The position numbers and the translations under genes are program-made. Positions 56,569 to 56,569 of a DNA stretch of 56,569 bases are shown in pieces. The DNA is taken from NCBI GenBank assembly GCA_003142855.1, contig PLNW01000145.1, positions 1 to 56,569 of the forward strand, given 5' to 3'. This DNA comes from Myxococcales bacterium. Its GTDB lineage: Bacteria; Myxococcota_A; Polyangia; Fen-1088. Every line of letters starts with the position of its first letter. The first letter of the stretch is position 1. The notes under the pieces were generated by a model. The model was not told the origin of the DNA and did not search any database. It saw only the letters and a list, made by a program, of their open reading frames with translations.

Positions 56569-56569
56569 A

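Overview
The window is 56.6 kb of high-GC bacterial chromosome, almost all of it single-copy chromosomal genes. Several families point to the Myxococcota / former Deltaproteobacteria: a lipoprotein ending in an AgmX/PglI-type domain, a protein resembling the MXAN_5187 family, a DUF6178-like protein, a TIGR02266-like PilZ protein, long TPR proteins and many exported proteins of no known function. I see no tRNA, rRNA, CRISPR array, prophage, integrase or transposase. The genus cannot be told from the sequence alone.

Layout. 1-8.7 kb: an edge-truncated gene, DAHP synthase (aroF), a large discoidin-plus-membrane protein, an endonuclease III-like glycosylase, an MshEN-GAF protein, an orphan DUF47 protein and a DUF6178-like protein. 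8.8-13.5 kb: a tight four-gene ABC operon (GldA/GldF/GldG-like plus DUF4340). 13.5-21.4 kb: membrane protein, gapA, queG, a hybrid histidine kinase, a second polytopic membrane protein and folD. 21.7-25.9 kb: exported beta-propeller-like protein, PilZ protein and a two-gene ion-driven motor unit (TolQ/ZorA-like plus MotB/OmpA-like). 25.9-35.6 kb: COG2509 flavoprotein, lytic transglycosylase, AgmX-type lipoprotein, exported protein, an odd Clp ATPase, nadD, a NamZ/DUF1343 protein and a dCache-like sensor. 35.8-42.4 kb: PilZ protein, a 159-bp palindromic element, a proline-rich membrane protein, a TPR-zincin protein overlapping a KamA-family radical SAM enzyme, HtrA and infA. 42.4-56.3 kb: cardiolipin synthase-like PLD protein, xthA, an RpiB-Pgi fusion, tatD, a PilZ-like protein, murJ, a 991-residue TPR protein, slipin, purC and purB.

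Themes. Central metabolism is strong: aroF, gapA, RpiB-Pgi, folD, purB-purC and nadD. Envelope functions are also prominent: murJ, NamZ-like, lytic transglycosylase, HtrA, Cls, slipin and the motor unit. There are four probable c-di-GMP-binding or PilZ-type proteins and no GGDEF or EAL gene. One of them lies directly upstream of the motor pair.

The intergenic DNA is the least ordinary part. At least six kinds of short dispersed repeat recur, mostly downstream of genes: a pyrimidine-rich CTCTGTG...GTTCTCAG element (six clear copies), GGGCGACC-GCA-GGTCGCCC hairpins, GGGAACCC hairpins, CCGGNN hexamer arrays, a GC-rich composite element, and a 159-bp palindrome whose terminal arm reappears at the right edge of the window. 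Twelve convergent gene pairs fall into two styles. Seven overlap or sit within 22 bp with no hairpin noticed; five have larger gaps, and those gaps hold hairpins or repeats.
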